This document shows positions 1-9,228 of a DNA stretch of 64,000 nt, one piece after another; position 1 is the first letter of the stretch, and each line of letters starts with the position of its first letter. This DNA comes from an uncultured Lachnospiraceae bacterium. Lineage in GTDB: Bacteria; Bacillota; Clostridia; Lachnospirales; Lachnospiraceae. The stretch spans positions 1 through 64,000 of the forward strand of contig CAJTLX010000009.1 of NCBI GenBank assembly GCA_910577165.1, written 5' to 3'. The notes under the pieces are model-generated. The model was not told the DNA's origin, ran no database searches, and worked only from the letters and a program-made list of their open reading frames with translations. The position numbers and the translations under genes are program-made.

Positions 1-612
1 CATTCCTGGTACTCGAATCACAAGCAGCCAGTGGCATATACCAATTACCGGATTTTTGTGGCGGAGGTCGCGTCCACCTGCAATGAGGCACTTTTGATGC
101 ACTATCTTTTGGAGCGGACAACGGATAAGAAGGAGCGTGCATATTTAATTAACCACGCACTGGAAGAGTTTAAGAGTACACTTTATCGTCAGGCGATGTT
201 TGCAGAGTTTGAGATGATGATCAATGAGATGGCTGAGCGCGGTGAAGTACTTACCGCGGAAGTATTAAGCAAGGCCTATCACGATCTTGTCGCTCTATAT
301 TTCGGGAAGGATATGGTGCTTGACCCGCAGATCGATCTGGAATGGTCGCGCATTCCGCATTTTTATTACAATTTCTATGTGTATCAGTATGCGACGGGAT
401 ATTCGGCGGCAACCGCACTCTCAGCAAAGATTTTAGCTGAAGGGGAGAGTGCGGTCAAGGATTATATTAAATTTTTAAGTGGCGGCTGTTCTACAGACCC
501 AATTTCTCTCTTAAAGATCGCCGGGGTGGATATGAGTACGGCAGAGCCAATAGAGCAGGCACTAAAAGTATTTGAGGGGTATCTGGACGAGATGGAAAAG
601 CTGGCGGAGTAA
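1..612 (+). CDS. pepF: Oligoendopeptidase F, C-terminal part (5' end outside window)
   Basis: The open frame enters from the left edge (codon 1 is His of HSWYSNHKQP) and ends at TAA 610-612. It has the hallmarks of the PepF C-terminal region: a YTNYRIFVAEVAST segment followed by NEALL, then the helical segment around LYRQAMFAEFE and the late YQYATGYSAA block. These belong to the M3B family of cytosolic zinc metallopeptidases that cut short peptides. The catalytic HEXXH motif lies upstream, outside the window, so activity cannot be judged. The GTG at 31 is internal and not a start. The gene converges on the minus-strand subtilase gene only 5 bp away, with no obvious terminator between them. 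Confidence 0.9.
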   Translation, partial: HSWYSNHKQPVAYTNYRIFVAEVASTCNEALLMHYLLERTTDKKERAYLINHALEEFKSTLYRQAMFAEFEMMINEMAERGEVLTAEVLSKAYHDLVALYFGKDMVLDPQIDLEWSRIPHFYYNFYVYQYATGYSAATALSAKILAEGESAVKDYIKFLSGGCSTDPISLLKIAGVDMSTAEPIEQALKVFEGYLDEMEKLAE

Positions 613-617
613 TCGAG

Positions 618-2783
618 TTATTTTGCTGCTTTTACTGTTACCACACATTTTTTCTTTATCCCACTGGTGCTTTTTACCGTGATGGTTGCCCGACCTGGCG
701 CGAGTGCGGTCAGTTTCCCGGAGGCGTTCACCTTGCAGACTGTGGCTTTTGAGGTGCTGTATTTGACCTTTTCCGTTGTGTTAAGGGGGGTTAATGTCGG
801 AGTTAAAACAAAGGATTCCCCGACCGTAAGGGTCTTTTTCGATGTGTTTAATGTTAGGGAATCGGCAGGAACCGTGCGGACGTTTATCGTCTGCACGGTT
901 TTGTTTCCCCGGTAATCCGCCGCGTAGATGGTATAAACACCCATCTCACCGACGGGGAAACTGCAAGTTCCGTCTTTAAGTGTAAGTGTTGTACCGCGAA
1001 GTCCAGAGCGGAAATAGTCAGCATCCTGTTCTCCGATCGCATATTTTACTGTTTTGACTCCACTCTGTGCATCAGTGATGTCAACGGTGATCGCAAAATT
1101 CTTTTGATCGTAGGAGATATCATAGGAGGAGGTAATTTTTGGCGCGGTTACATCGTCGGCAAGATGATAGATAATCGCGCGCTCGTTACCCGCATAGTCG
1201 CTGACGTAGAAGGTATAGTCCCCCGCCTTGGCGAGCGAGATGGTATCCCCTGGGGAAACATAGGTGTCCGTAGTGCCGCGCCGAAAAGAGCTTAACTCCC
1301 TTATACCGTAGGCATAGCAGATAGTGCGGATACCCGATCCGCCAAGATCCGAGGCAAAAACGGTGAGAGTCAGGCGGTTTTCAGCAAAGCCTGTTTCGAA
1401 GGAGAGTATGGGTGCGGTGTAGTCATATTTGAGCGAGTGAACGGCAAGGAGTGCCGCGCTTGCATCCGGAATTCCGGCGTGTTTTACTTTGCCGTTTAGA
1501 GAGGCAATGGGCTTTAGGGTCTCCGTAATAATCTCTTTGATATTTGCGGGGTAGAGATTGTCCGCGAACGAGTAGAGCAGCGCAGCAACACCCGCCGCGT
1601 GCGGTGCCGCCATGGAGGAGCCGGAGAGCGAGACGTATCCGCCGACGCAGGTGCTGTAAATATGAATTCCCGGCGCGGCGAAATCGACAGTGGAAGTCCC
1701 GTAGTTGGATTTTTTTGACAAATTTCCGCTCGCGTCAAGAAATGTGACTGAGATCACGTTGTCAAGTTCGTAGTTTGCCGGGTAGACTGGCGCGCTGTTG
1801 TTGTTTGTGCCGGAATTTCCTGCGGCGCAGAAAAAGAGCATATCGGACTGGCGAATAGCCTCCTCAAGTGCAGTGTTCGCTTTTTCCGTGCCCCAGCTGA
1901 TATTGCAGATATCCGCGTTCATTGCAGTTGCATAGCGGATGGCGCGCACGGCATTTGCAATAGTTCCGGAACCCTTTGCACCGCCGTGGATTTTCAGTGG
2001 CATAATTTTAATGTTGGCGCAGGAGGCAACCCCAGCAATACCTATGCCATTATCCTTTACTGCGGCGATAATGCCCGCAACATGGGTTCCATGATCGTCA
2101 TTGTCGGATGCTAAGGTATGTACGCCATCCGCGTCGTAGTGGCAGACAGTATTGTCCCCATTGTAGAAATCCCAGCCCGTGATATCGTCAATAAATCCGT
2201 TGTTGTCATTGTCAATGCCGTCACCAGGAATTTCTCCCGGATTTACCCAGATATTGGAAGAAAGATCGGGGTGATTGATATCTATCCCGGTATCAATCAC
2301 AGCGACGACGACTTCGCGGTCGGAAAAGATGCAGTCGGAGTAGATGCTCCAGGCTTCAGGGACATTCATATCAATATCTTGGGTACTTAAAACGGTTGAG
2401 GTATTCATATCGGCAATATAGCTGTAAGAGCCGATGTTATTAAGTCCCCACTGCGCATCGGAGTACGCGTCATTAGAGATGGCAAAAGTTTCGAAGGGTG
2501 CGTCATAGTCTGCGGCAGCGATCGCGGGATCGCTTTGCAGGCGGGCGAGGTAATCCGCGGCACTCGATTCTTTTAGACGGATAAGTGCTGCGCCATTTTC
2601 ATGCCAGAGGATGGAATCTTTGGGGAGGGTTTGCAGCACTTTAGTCTGCGCACTTTCGTCAGCATCCGACGCGAAGAGGAGGATGAGATCGGTTTTTGCG
2701 TTTTGCGCACCAGCGCAAATAAGCGATGGCAGCAGAAAAACTGCTGCCATCAAAAAGAGATTTTTGAGAGAATTTTTTTTCAT
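618..2783 (-). CDS. Secreted subtilisin-family (S8) serine protease with C-terminal Big_2 domain
   Basis: The protein is 721 aa. It has a Sec signal peptide (MKKN basic end, hydrophobic stretch to about residue 25), a propeptide-like region to about 110, and an S8 domain with the full triad: Asp164 in VIDTG, His231 in HGTHVAG and Ser390 in GSSMAAPHAAG; Asn323 is the likely oxyanion residue. A calcium-loop-like DNDNNGFIDD lies at 191-200. After about residue 455 come two beta-rich segments with repeated YAxG/YAADYxGN patterns, then a bacterial Ig-like (Big_2) module from about 640 ending in VTVKAAK. It is probably exported and held near the wall. The start follows an AAAGGCGG ribosome site. 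The gene lies 30 bp downstream of the FliD-like gene on the same strand, so the two are probably co-transcribed. The substrate is unknown. Confidence 0.9.
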   Translation of the reverse strand: MKKNSLKNLFLMAAVFLLPSLICAGAQNAKTDLILLFASDADESAQTKVLQTLPKDSILWHENGAALIRLKESSAADYLARLQSDPAIAAADYDAPFETFAISNDAYSDAQWGLNNIGSYSYIADMNTSTVLSTQDIDMNVPEAWSIYSDCIFSDREVVVAVIDTGIDINHPDLSSNIWVNPGEIPGDGIDNDNNGFIDDITGWDFYNGDNTVCHYDADGVHTLASDNDDHGTHVAGIIAAVKDNGIGIAGVASCANIKIMPLKIHGGAKGSGTIANAVRAIRYATAMNADICNISWGTEKANTALEEAIRQSDMLFFCAAGNSGTNNNSAPVYPANYELDNVISVTFLDASGNLSKKSNYGTSTVDFAAPGIHIYSTCVGGYVSLSGSSMAAPHAAGVAALLYSFADNLYPANIKEIITETLKPIASLNGKVKHAGIPDASAALLAVHSLKYDYTAPILSFETGFAENRLTLTVFASDLGGSGIRTICYAYGIRELSSFRRGTTDTYVSPGDTISLAKAGDYTFYVSDYAGNERAIIYHLADDVTAPKITSSYDISYDQKNFAITVDITDAQSGVKTVKYAIGEQDADYFRSGLRGTTLTLKDGTCSFPVGEMGVYTIYAADYRGNKTVQTINVRTVPADSLTLNTSKKTLTVGESFVLTPTLTPLNTTEKVKYSTSKATVCKVNASGKLTALAPGRATITVKSTSGIKKKCVVTVKAAK

Positions 2784-2813
2784 AAATTACCGCCTTTCAA
2801 AAACAGGCAATCG

Positions 2814-4103
2814 CTAACAGTAGGAATTGAACATCATACCGCTGTAGATTGAGGTCAGATAAGGGTTTGTAAACCCTGCTCTCTTTGTGTTTGGGTAGGT
2901 GATAACTACCTTATCCACATAGTCCATCGGGTTTAGGGAAATATCGGACATTTTGTGAGAGAGCTTTGCAAACAGACCGTCCGGCTCCTCAAAAAGCGTC
3001 TTTAAATGCTGCATCGTCTCCGGTTTTTTCATCGTTTCGGAATCAATGTAGAGTGTGAAATCTTCATTTCGTTTTATCCCGCAGCGGCCAAGTTCATCAA
3101 GATCGGTCGAGAGGATGTGGGTCAGATCATTTTGCAGGCGTGCGGAGCGGCGATTTCCCGTCAGTCCCGTGCGCGTAAGCGTAAGCAGCGCGTTGTAACT
3201 TTTTAGGAAGTCGGCAAGTTCCCCGATAGCCTGTTCTCCCGCCGTTTCCGGACTGATGGTGACTTCCTCTTTTTTTGCCGCCTTTTTTAAGGACAAGGAA
3301 ATATTGCTGTGGTTTAATACAAAAGTATTCCGCATACTGCTTTTTTCCTCGTCGTTGATTAAAAATTTTGCATTTGACGGTCTCTGCGAGATCTCGTCAA
3401 GACCAAAATAACTGACTAGACCTACTGGCGAACTGCCTTCTCCTACGGAGTCCTCAATGGAGAACGCTTCAGCCTCCCCCGGCAAAAGACCGGTATCTTC
3501 CGACGAGAGGATAAGGCGCGAGGTGTGATCCGCGTCCTCCTCCACTTTTGCAAGAATATGGATATCAGAGCGGTTGATAAAATTTGCAAGCTTGTGCATT
3601 AGATCGCGGTTGGTGGAAACCATGCTGACATTGTAGGAGAATTCATAGCTGTCCGCGCCCGTCTGGATACGGAAACGGTAAGGTGCGGGAGCTGGACCTT
3701 CCGCGTCGGAAGGAATCTTTTGCCCCGTATTGATCTGCGGTTTTGCGAGTGCCTTGACGCGGACGGAAAATGGCTCAAAGTAGGATGTATGCTCCCCGTC
3801 AAGGAATGCGGCAGATACGATTTCCGGGTCAGAGGAGTGTGCAGAATTGATAATCGTCGGGTGCTCAAAAGCCTTTCCAAGCTCCGTTAAGGTGTCTGCA
3901 AGTGCAAGGGACGCATCCTTTAGGGAGAGCGTGAAAAGCTGCTTTTCTCTGGAAAGGTCAATTTTATAGTAAGCGGAATGGCGGTTCATACTCTGAATTC
4001 GCCCATATACCGCTTTCAACTCGTTCGGCTTATGTACAGAACGTGTGCGCGCCGAAAAATTCGACGAATATTCGGTTAAAAAATGATTATACGCCTGAAT
4101 CAT
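2814..4103 (-). CDS. FliD-like (flagellar cap/HAP2-like) protein, divergent paralog
   Basis: The protein is 429 aa from the ATG at 4103, chosen because an AGGAGG sits directly upstream of it; a longer frame from 4124 would place that site inside the gene. It resembles the true FliD at 49.5 kb in layout: an early SSDPEIVSAAF...FSVRVKALAKPQINTGQ segment matches the FliD SSADETKVKAS...HKVRVEQLASAQFVTGSQ segment, followed by a DLMHKLANFIN/LSSEDTG block, an INDEEKSSMRNTF segment and an ELADFLKSYNALL helix like FliD KDYNELLKEL. It lacks the N-terminal MSGLVSGMDT signature and the glycine-rich tail. It may cap another filament, act as an adhesin or be a flagellar accessory. It is paired with the subtilase downstream. 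The FliD relationship is an inference from pattern similarity. Confidence 0.6.
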   Translation of the reverse strand: MIQAYNHFLTEYSSNFSARTRSVHKPNELKAVYGRIQSMNRHSAYYKIDLSREKQLFTLSLKDASLALADTLTELGKAFEHPTIINSAHSSDPEIVSAAFLDGEHTSYFEPFSVRVKALAKPQINTGQKIPSDAEGPAPAPYRFRIQTGADSYEFSYNVSMVSTNRDLMHKLANFINRSDIHILAKVEEDADHTSRLILSSEDTGLLPGEAEAFSIEDSVGEGSSPVGLVSYFGLDEISQRPSNAKFLINDEEKSSMRNTFVLNHSNISLSLKKAAKKEEVTISPETAGEQAIGELADFLKSYNALLTLTRTGLTGNRRSARLQNDLTHILSTDLDELGRCGIKRNEDFTLYIDSETMKKPETMQHLKTLFEEPDGLFAKLSHKMSDISLNPMDYVDKVVITYPNTKRAGFTNPYLTSIYSGMMFNSYC

Positions 4104-4156
4104 GGCTGCCTCCTGTTTTCTCATAAAATGGCATAATTATCTAATAATATAATTTT

Positions 4157-4185
4157 ATCATAGCATAAAAATGGAATAATGTAAA
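4157..4185 (-). promoter_or_regulatory. Sigma-A-type promoter for the FliD-like/subtilase pair
   Basis: On the minus strand, -35 TTTACA (4185-4180) and -10 TATGAT (4162-4157) are separated by 17 nt. The promoter lies about 55 bp upstream of the ATG at 4103 in the divergent intergenic region. Confidence 0.6.
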
Positions 4186-4254
4186 GTGGGTTTTTTCTGG
4201 AATTTTTTTACAAATTCCTTTAGATTTCACTGGAAAATTCCTGCGTGAAACAGC

Positions 4255-4283
4255 TTGATTTTGTGTGGAAATTACGTTATACT
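4255..4283 (+). promoter_or_regulatory. Sigma-A-type promoter for the 4.36-11.35 kb operon
   Basis: -35 TTGATT (4255-4260), a 17-nt spacer and -10 TATACT (4278-4283) lie about 75 bp upstream of the first gene of the unknown operon. Confidence 0.6.
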
Positions 4284-4359
4284 TGAGAGTGGAAAATTAC
4301 AGGGAATGCAGTGCGGGGGGCGGCGCACCGGGAGCCTGAAAAGTCGGGGAGTGTGACGG

Positions 4360-7300
4360 TTGAAGGAGAAGATCGAGCAGCTAGCGAAAGAAAAATTTGA
4401 ATATCAGATGCCGGGATTATGTGCCACGCCGGAGAAGCTTGAGATAAAAATACAGGCGCAGGAAACGTACAGGGGCAATATACGCCTTACAAACCGCGCA
4501 GATCGCAGAATGAAGGGCGTAGTGTTTACGGACAATCTTTTGTTGACTTTAGAAAGGGAGCAATTTGTCGGGGAGGAAGCGAATATCCCCTTTGTTTTTT
4601 GTGCGAAGCATCTGAAAGCGGGGGAGCATTTTTCGGGAAAGATTGTGTTTGTGACAGATGCGGGCGAGGAAGTAGTGCCTTATGAAGTGCAGATAACTCC
4701 CCCGGTTCTTAAAACGGCAGAGGAGAGTATCAGGGATCTCTTTCAGTTTGCAAGTCTGGCAAAAACAGATTGGGCGGCGGCGGAAGCATTATTTTTTTCG
4801 GAGGAATTTGCGGACGCACTCTTTTATCACGATACCCGCTACAAAGTTTTGTATAAGGTACTGGCGGCGACGGGCAAAAAGGGACAGGCGATGGAAGAAT
4901 TTCTGGTCGCGACGGGCAAAAAAACTGCCATCGATCTGTATTTTGAGAAGACTGAACTGCTTTATCAGGCGGGCGATTATGATTTTAAGGATAGCCTTAT
5001 TTTACATAAAAATGGCTGGGGATATGTGGAGGGAGAGATCTCTTGTGATTCCCCGCTAATAAAGTTTGAGAGAGATCATTTTTGCGAGAGTGATTTTGTG
5101 AACGGAATGCTTTCCCTTGAATTTGTTGTGGCGGCAGCGAAGGCTGCGCCGGGAAAACATAGCGCGCTGATTCGCATTTTGACGGGAAAACAGAAAAGAA
5201 ATATACGTCTGACCTGTGTGGTGGAGCATAAGAGAGGGGAGCAACACCGACAGCGGCAGAGCGCGAAAAAGGCTCTGTGCTCGCTTTTGCGCATCTATCT
5301 TCCCCTTCACTGTCTGGGCGGAAATTTAAGGCATACAGAGCAGCTAAAGGAGCAGCTTATCTTACTTTCCAGTATCCCTAAGGCGGAGCGTGCGGTAAAG
5401 CTTATGCAGATCTATTTTTGGCAGCTTACGGGAAAGGATGGTGCGGCGAGGGAGGCAATCTCGCTTTTAAAGGCGGAGGAATTTTTAGACGAAGATCGTC
5501 TTTTGGGTTTTTGGTATTATCTTTTGGCGATGCAGAAGGCAAGCTCACCGGATAAGGAACTGCTCTCAAAGGAGGATGCGGCGGGCAATATCCGCGATCT
5601 TTGCAGGAAACATCCGGGGGATGCGGCACTATTTTTTCTTTTGCTTCCGCTTGATATGAAGTATCGAGACAGAAGCGCGCGTTTTGAGGCAATCAGGGAA
5701 TTTTGTATTGAATATGGGTTTTCTGCACTGCTGCTTGCGGAGGCGGCTCACCTTTTACACGAGGATCTTTTGCTTTTGCGCGAACTTGGAGAATTTGAGC
5801 TGCATATCTTAAAGACCATGCTTTCTAGCAATTGTGCAAACGGGGAACTAATACGCAGAATGACGTATTTGGCTGCGAGGGAAAAAGAGATTTATCCACT
5901 GCTGTACCAGGTGCTTAGAAAAGCTTGTAAAAATAAAAAGGATGATGAGTTGCTCTCGGTGCTCTGCACCCTTTTTATCCACAGCGGGAGGGGAGAAGAG
6001 TGCCATTACCCATGGATTGAGCGCGCGGTGGAACACCAGTTGAAATTGACAGGACTTGAGGAATATTATATGAAGTGCCGCGGTGAGCAGGAGTTAAGTT
6101 CTATTCCTTCCAGTATTTTCCAGTACTTTTCACATGGCTGCAAACTGGAAAATCGAAAAAAGGCGCAGCTCTATGCCAATCTGATTCAGAACCGTAAGGA
6201 GCATTCACAGATTTATCCGAAATATCGGCGCAGTATAGAGGCATTTGCGGCAGAGCAGATAAAATGTGGAGCCATAAGCCCTTCGCTGGCGGTGATCTAC
6301 AATGAGGTTTACCACAAGCAGATGGAGGGAGAATCACTTTTAGCACTGCCGAAAGTGGCATTTGCACATCGGGTTTCCAGCGAGTTTATGCGTGTGCTGG
6401 TCTATCATCCGGGACAGCAAGAAGCAATTTGTGTACCAATCGTACATGGGGAAGCTCAGATTCCCATTGCGACTTCGGACGCGGAGATTTTTCTGGAAGA
6501 TGAATGGGGCAGACTTTACCCGGCAACAAATTTAAAGGGGGAAAAAGAGGGCGGCAGGAAGGCGGAGATCACCCCTCTTACCAGTCTGGGAAAACATCTT
6601 TGGGAGTGCTATGAAAATGGAGCTGTGGATCTTTTACTTTTGCTGCATTTAAAAGAGGAAGAGCGAAAATATCTAAAATATGGCAGTCAGCCGCAGGAGC
6701 TGAGCAGGCTTTTAGCGGAAAATGAAAAGGTGACACAGGAATATCGTCAGGACTGCATCCATTTTTTGATGGAGTACTACTACGAAAATTACGAGGGCAA
6801 TCTGTTTGAATATTATTTGAAACGGGTAAATTTAGAAAATTTTTCCAAAAAAGAGCGCGTAAGGGTGATTCATTTTTTTATTCAGCGGGGATTGGATGAG
6901 AACGCGGTGCAGGCATTAAAAATTTTTGGTATGGAGGAGATTGAAGTAAAGCGTTTAAGTAAATTGGCCCTGCGCTATCTTGAGGCGATGGAGGAGGAAA
7001 AAGCGGACAGATTTTTGCTCTGTCTTACCTATTATATTTTTGAGTGCGGGCGTTGTGAGAGAGAACTTTTGGCTTATCTGTGCAGGTTTTACCACGGTGC
7101 GACGGAGGCGATGTACGCGATCTGGAAGAGCGCGCGGACACAGGAGCTTGACACGGAATACCTGGAGGAGAGCCTCCTTGGTCAGATGTTGTTTGCGCAG
7201 AGTCAGGTCGGCAATGCGCAAGGGGTATTTTTAAGTTATTACCGCTATGGTACAAATCGAAAATTGATCCGTGCCTTTCTCAATTTTTATGCGTACCGTT

Positions 7301-7920
7301 TTCTGTTAAATGACCGTATGATCTCGGAGGAGTTATTTGAGCTGATGGAGCGCGAAGTTTCCCTTGAGAACAATGAGATCTGTACGCTCGCACTGTTAAA
7401 ACACTATGCGCAGGAGGAAACCTTTACGCAGCGGCAGAAAGATTTTTTGGAACATGAACTTTCCTGGGTGTTAAAGAGGGGGATTCTGCTTCCATTTTTC
7501 AAAAAATTCCAGGATTTTGCAAAGCTTCCGGAGGAATTGTACGACAAAATTTTTGTGGAATACCATGCAGATCCGGCACATCGCGTCCGGCTGCATTACC
7601 GAATTGGGGATGCAGGGCAGTTTTCCGAATGTGAAATGAAAAATATTTGTCATGGAATTTTTACGGCGGGGTTTGTCCTGTTTCGCGAGGAGAGTATGCA
7701 GTACTATATTACGGAGGAATTCGACGGGCAGACACTGATTACACAGAGCGTGGAGGCAATGTCCGCAGACGAGGTGGCACACGACGGAAAGAACCGGTAC
7801 GATATTTTGAATCTGATTCTTACCGCGTATGCGATGAAGGATGATGCAACGGTGGTAAAGCTTCTTGAAAATTATATTCGGACAGAGTACGAGGCGGAGC
7901 ATTTATTCCATATAATCTAG
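4360..7920 (+). CDS. Large beta-sandwich/alpha-solenoid protein (DUF5717-like)
   Basis: The protein is 1186 aa with a TTG start at 4360. It has no signal peptide or clear membrane segment, so it is probably cytosolic. It begins with a beta-rich Ig-like module (about 20-115, with YRGNIRLTNRADRRMKG) and a second at about 205-290 (GYVEGEISCDSPLIKFERDHF). The remainder is leucine/glutamate-rich helical sequence typical of an alpha-solenoid, interrupted near 660-730 by another beta segment. From memory it resembles the Lachnospiraceae family labelled DUF5717; I cannot confirm this without a search. It is the first gene of a tight group, with the Hsp70-like gene starting 16 bp after its stop. The layout suggests a scaffold. 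Function is unknown. Confidence 0.6.
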   Translation: MKEKIEQLAKEKFEYQMPGLCATPEKLEIKIQAQETYRGNIRLTNRADRRMKGVVFTDNLLLTLEREQFVGEEANIPFVFCAKHLKAGEHFSGKIVFVTDAGEEVVPYEVQITPPVLKTAEESIRDLFQFASLAKTDWAAAEALFFSEEFADALFYHDTRYKVLYKVLAATGKKGQAMEEFLVATGKKTAIDLYFEKTELLYQAGDYDFKDSLILHKNGWGYVEGEISCDSPLIKFERDHFCESDFVNGMLSLEFVVAAAKAAPGKHSALIRILTGKQKRNIRLTCVVEHKRGEQHRQRQSAKKALCSLLRIYLPLHCLGGNLRHTEQLKEQLILLSSIPKAERAVKLMQIYFWQLTGKDGAAREAISLLKAEEFLDEDRLLGFWYYLLAMQKASSPDKELLSKEDAAGNIRDLCRKHPGDAALFFLLLPLDMKYRDRSARFEAIREFCIEYGFSALLLAEAAHLLHEDLLLLRELGEFELHILKTMLSSNCANGELIRRMTYLAAREKEIYPLLYQVLRKACKNKKDDELLSVLCTLFIHSGRGEECHYPWIERAVEHQLKLTGLEEYYMKCRGEQELSSIPSSIFQYFSHGCKLENRKKAQLYANLIQNRKEHSQIYPKYRRSIEAFAAEQIKCGAISPSLAVIYNEVYHKQMEGESLLALPKVAFAHRVSSEFMRVLVYHPGQQEAICVPIVHGEAQIPIATSDAEIFLEDEWGRLYPATNLKGEKEGGRKAEITPLTSLGKHLWECYENGAVDLLLLLHLKEEERKYLKYGSQPQELSRLLAENEKVTQEYRQDCIHFLMEYYYENYEGNLFEYYLKRVNLENFSKKERVRVIHFFIQRGLDENAVQALKIFGMEEIEVKRLSKLALRYLEAMEEEKADRFLLCLTYYIFECGRCERELLAYLCRFYHGATEAMYAIWKSARTQELDTEYLEESLLGQMLFAQSQVGNAQGVFLSYYRYGTNRKLIRAFLNFYAYRFLLNDRMISEELFELMEREVSLENNEICTLALLKHYAQEETFTQRQKDFLEHELSWVLKRGILLPFFKKFQDFAKLPEELYDKIFVEYHADPAHRVRLHYRIGDAGQFSECEMKNICHGIFTAGFVLFREESMQYYITEEFDGQTLITQSVEAMSADEVAHDGKNRYDILNLILTAYAMKDDATVVKLLENYIRTEYEAEHLFHII

Positions 7921-7935
7921 GTTCTGGGACATTTT

Positions 7936-9189
7936 GTGGGAGAGGAGATTGTATTTTTGGATACATTTTGTTATGGGCTGGATTTGAGCTGGGACACAGC
8001 ACTGCTCAGCCGCTACAATATAAGGACAAGGGAGCCGGAGCCGGTATGTTTTGGAAAGGATAATCAGGAGTTGGCGATGCCCGTCCTTCTTGGACGAAGG
8101 GAAAACGGGGCATGGCTTTATGGAAATGAGGCTATGCACGCCATCGCACGGGGAGAGGCAGAGGAGGCTTCTTCCCTGTTAAAAAACTTGCTCAGCCATA
8201 CGGACACAACACTTTCTGGTCAGGTGTACCATGCGGAATTTCTGATGGAGGAATATCTGAGGCATCTGCTTATGTTAATGCGGCAGTCTGGTGGGAATCG
8301 GATCTCTATGCTGGCGTTGACCTTAGCGGAGGGGGCAGCCAGAGCGGAAAATCTATTAGAGAAGATCTTAGTGCATTTGGGGTTGTCAAAAGAACAGCTT
8401 TTGTTCTTATCGCACACAGAATGTTTTATGCGTTATATTGTCAATATGAAGCCCGATCTCTGGCTGAATGACGCGGCACTTTTTGTATGTGATGATATAC
8501 ATTTTTATTATGAACACATCTATTTTGCGAGAAAGCGGCAGACACAGTCCGTTTTATCAGAGCGAAAGGATCTTACTGAGGAATATTATGGGAGCGGGAT
8601 TGATAACGAGGAGGCGGAGCGCAAATCCTATTGGTTTTACAATATGGCACTTGCACAGTTAAGCAGCCAGTCCATCACCTCGGTTTTTGTGACTGGCACT
8701 GGTTTTTCCGATGGCTGGGCGATGGAGGCAATGAAAAAACTCTGCGATGGATGGAGAGTTTTTTACGGTCAAAATTTGTTTGCAAGGGGAGCCTGTTACG
8801 CTGCATTTATGCAGCGTAGCGCACAGGAATATCTTTTCCTGGGAGAGAATATGACGCGCGAGGATATTATGTTGAAGGCTTATCACGATGCAAGAGAACA
8901 ATATTTTGTCCTCTCGGAGGCGGGGAGCGATTACCGCAGGGTAAAGCGGAATCTGCGCTTTATTTTGGACGATACGAATGAGGTGGAATTTTTAGTTGAT
9001 CATGTGATGCGCAGGGAGCCGCTGCACGAGGTGATGATCCTCGACCATTTAATGCAGCGGGAGAATAAGACTTTGCGCCTGGAACTCTCTCTTTTTTATG
9101 TCGATCGCGATACTCCAGTAATTCAGCTTAGGGATATCGGTTTTGGCAGGGAGAGGACAACACACCGGATCTGGGAGCAGTTACTGTAA
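7936..9189 (+). CDS. Degenerate Hsp70/actin-like protein (DUF5716-like)
   Basis: The protein is 417 aa with a GTG start. The N-terminal FCYGLDLSWDTAL sits where Hsp70 proteins have the phosphate-1 GIDLGTT loop. PVLLGRRENGAWLYGNEA resembles the following Hsp70 strand pair with its VGxEA motif. VFVTGTGFSDGWAMEAMKK near 245-265, followed by FARGACYAA, mirrors the adenosine motif VxxVGGxSRxPxVxxx and the GAA that follows it. The GT-T and DLGGGT residues are replaced, so ATP binding is doubtful. From memory the protein resembles the DUF5716 family. It lies between the large solenoid gene and a TPR gene and is probably translated with them. The fold assignment is an inference. Confidence 0.5.
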   Translation: MGEEIVFLDTFCYGLDLSWDTALLSRYNIRTREPEPVCFGKDNQELAMPVLLGRRENGAWLYGNEAMHAIARGEAEEASSLLKNLLSHTDTTLSGQVYHAEFLMEEYLRHLLMLMRQSGGNRISMLALTLAEGAARAENLLEKILVHLGLSKEQLLFLSHTECFMRYIVNMKPDLWLNDAALFVCDDIHFYYEHIYFARKRQTQSVLSERKDLTEEYYGSGIDNEEAERKSYWFYNMALAQLSSQSITSVFVTGTGFSDGWAMEAMKKLCDGWRVFYGQNLFARGACYAAFMQRSAQEYLFLGENMTREDIMLKAYHDAREQYFVLSEAGSDYRRVKRNLRFILDDTNEVEFLVDHVMRREPLHEVMILDHLMQRENKTLRLELSLFYVDRDTPVIQLRDIGFGRERTTHRIWEQLL

Positions 9190-9228
9190 AAGGTAGATAT
9201 TGATGAGATGATGAAAGGCGGAACGGAC

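Noticed and set aside
4720..7900. Several open frames in other phases across the large solenoid gene
   Set aside because: All are shadows; codon pattern and ribosome sites favour the single 1186-codon frame.
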